Part shown: positions 63,812 through 64,000 of the stretch, piece after piece
Numbering within the stretch: position 1 is the first letter of the stretch
Layout: every line of letters starts with the position of its first letter
Assembly: GCF_001676875.1 (NCBI RefSeq)
Contig: NZ_JYKA01000001.1
Coordinates: forward strand, 1 to 64,000
Direction of reading: 5' to 3'
Length of the DNA stretch: 64,000 bases
Source: Chromobacterium subtsugae
GTDB lineage: Bacteria > Pseudomonadota > Gammaproteobacteria > Burkholderiales > Chromobacteriaceae
Program-made: the position numbers and the translations under genes
Notes under the pieces: generated by a model
The model's database searches: none
What the model was told of the DNA's origin: nothing
The model's input: the letters and a program-made list of their open reading frames with translations, nothing else

Positions 63812-64000
63812 CTACAGATCGCTGAGCCAGGCCTTTTCCTTCAGCTGCTTCAGTTCGTCGCGGATGCGCGCCGCGCGTTCGAACTCCAGGTTGCGCGCCG
63901 CTTCCATCATGTCCTTTTCCAGCCGCTTGATTTCCTTGGCCAGCGTCTTCTCGTCCATCATCGCCACCGCCGCCTCATCCACCAGCTTCTTGCGCTCGGC
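63812..64000 (-). CDS. uvrB: UvrB, C-terminal end (runs off the window)
   Basis: The visible 62 residues contain the UVR motif [31 protein letters not shown]-type helix pair (quoted only in outline) that binds UvrC, and end KAWLSDL. UvrB is the damage-verifying helicase subunit of nucleotide excision repair. The gene continues beyond base 64000; only the stop codon and last helix pair are present. Confidence 0.85.
   Translation of the reverse strand, partial: AERKKLVDEAAVAMMDEKTLAKEIKRLEKDMMEAARNLEFERAARIRDELKQLKEKAWLSDL

Overview
The window looks like chromosomal DNA of a Chromobacterium-like betaproteobacterium (Neisseriales). The evidence is the high GC content, the Neisseria-type porin, the fimT-pilVWXY1E minor-pilin operon, the pepP-ubiH order and a full flagellar export/basal-body operon. 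The genus is an inference from gene content, not from a search.

Layout. 1-5558: core metabolism (gph, ilvA, dacC-type PBP, ybeD-lipB-lipA). 5561-14419: a complete Tn7-like transposon. It has a 5-bp target duplication (TAAAC), matched ends with 20-bp TnsB-type repeats, a tnsA-tnsB-tnsC-tniQ operon at one end, a possible TnsE-like gene at the other, and a ParB-like plus adenine-methylase cargo pair between them. It sits exactly at the lipA stop codon and separates lipA from its own terminator. 14492-15098: a frameshifted gene with a PD-(D/E)XK-like motif.

15281-19860: a magnesium-transport locus. A strong promoter and a long leader precede two small MgtC-C-terminus-like proteins and the MgtA P-type ATPase. 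Two paralogous 18-codon leader ORFs both begin MPEEPEP and recall the E. coli MgtL leader. This is the most interesting regulatory candidate in the window.

20140-23755: a two-gene unit pairing a thiamine-diphosphate enzyme with an FAD amine oxidase, probably for small-molecule synthesis. 23815-30536: porin, OmpR/EnvZ-type two-component system, TerC-family transporter, HtpX protease and a NhaR-like regulator. 30647-36777: minor pilins and PilY1, the latter with a lectin-like N-terminus.

36810-43086: ACBP, TonB-like protein, DsbC, two ubiquinone hydroxylases, PepP and YebC. 43184-56909: minus-strand flagellar cluster reading cheB-like, flrC-like, fliE-F-G-H-I-J-K-L-M-N-O-P, a GNAT acetyltransferase, fliQ, fliR, with a clear sigma-54 promoter before fliK. 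57043-64000: LMW phosphatase, small acidic protein, MetA-pathway outer-membrane protein, phospholipase C-like/lipase pair, LysR regulator divergent from a bile-acid:Na+ symporter family protein, and the 3' end of uvrB.
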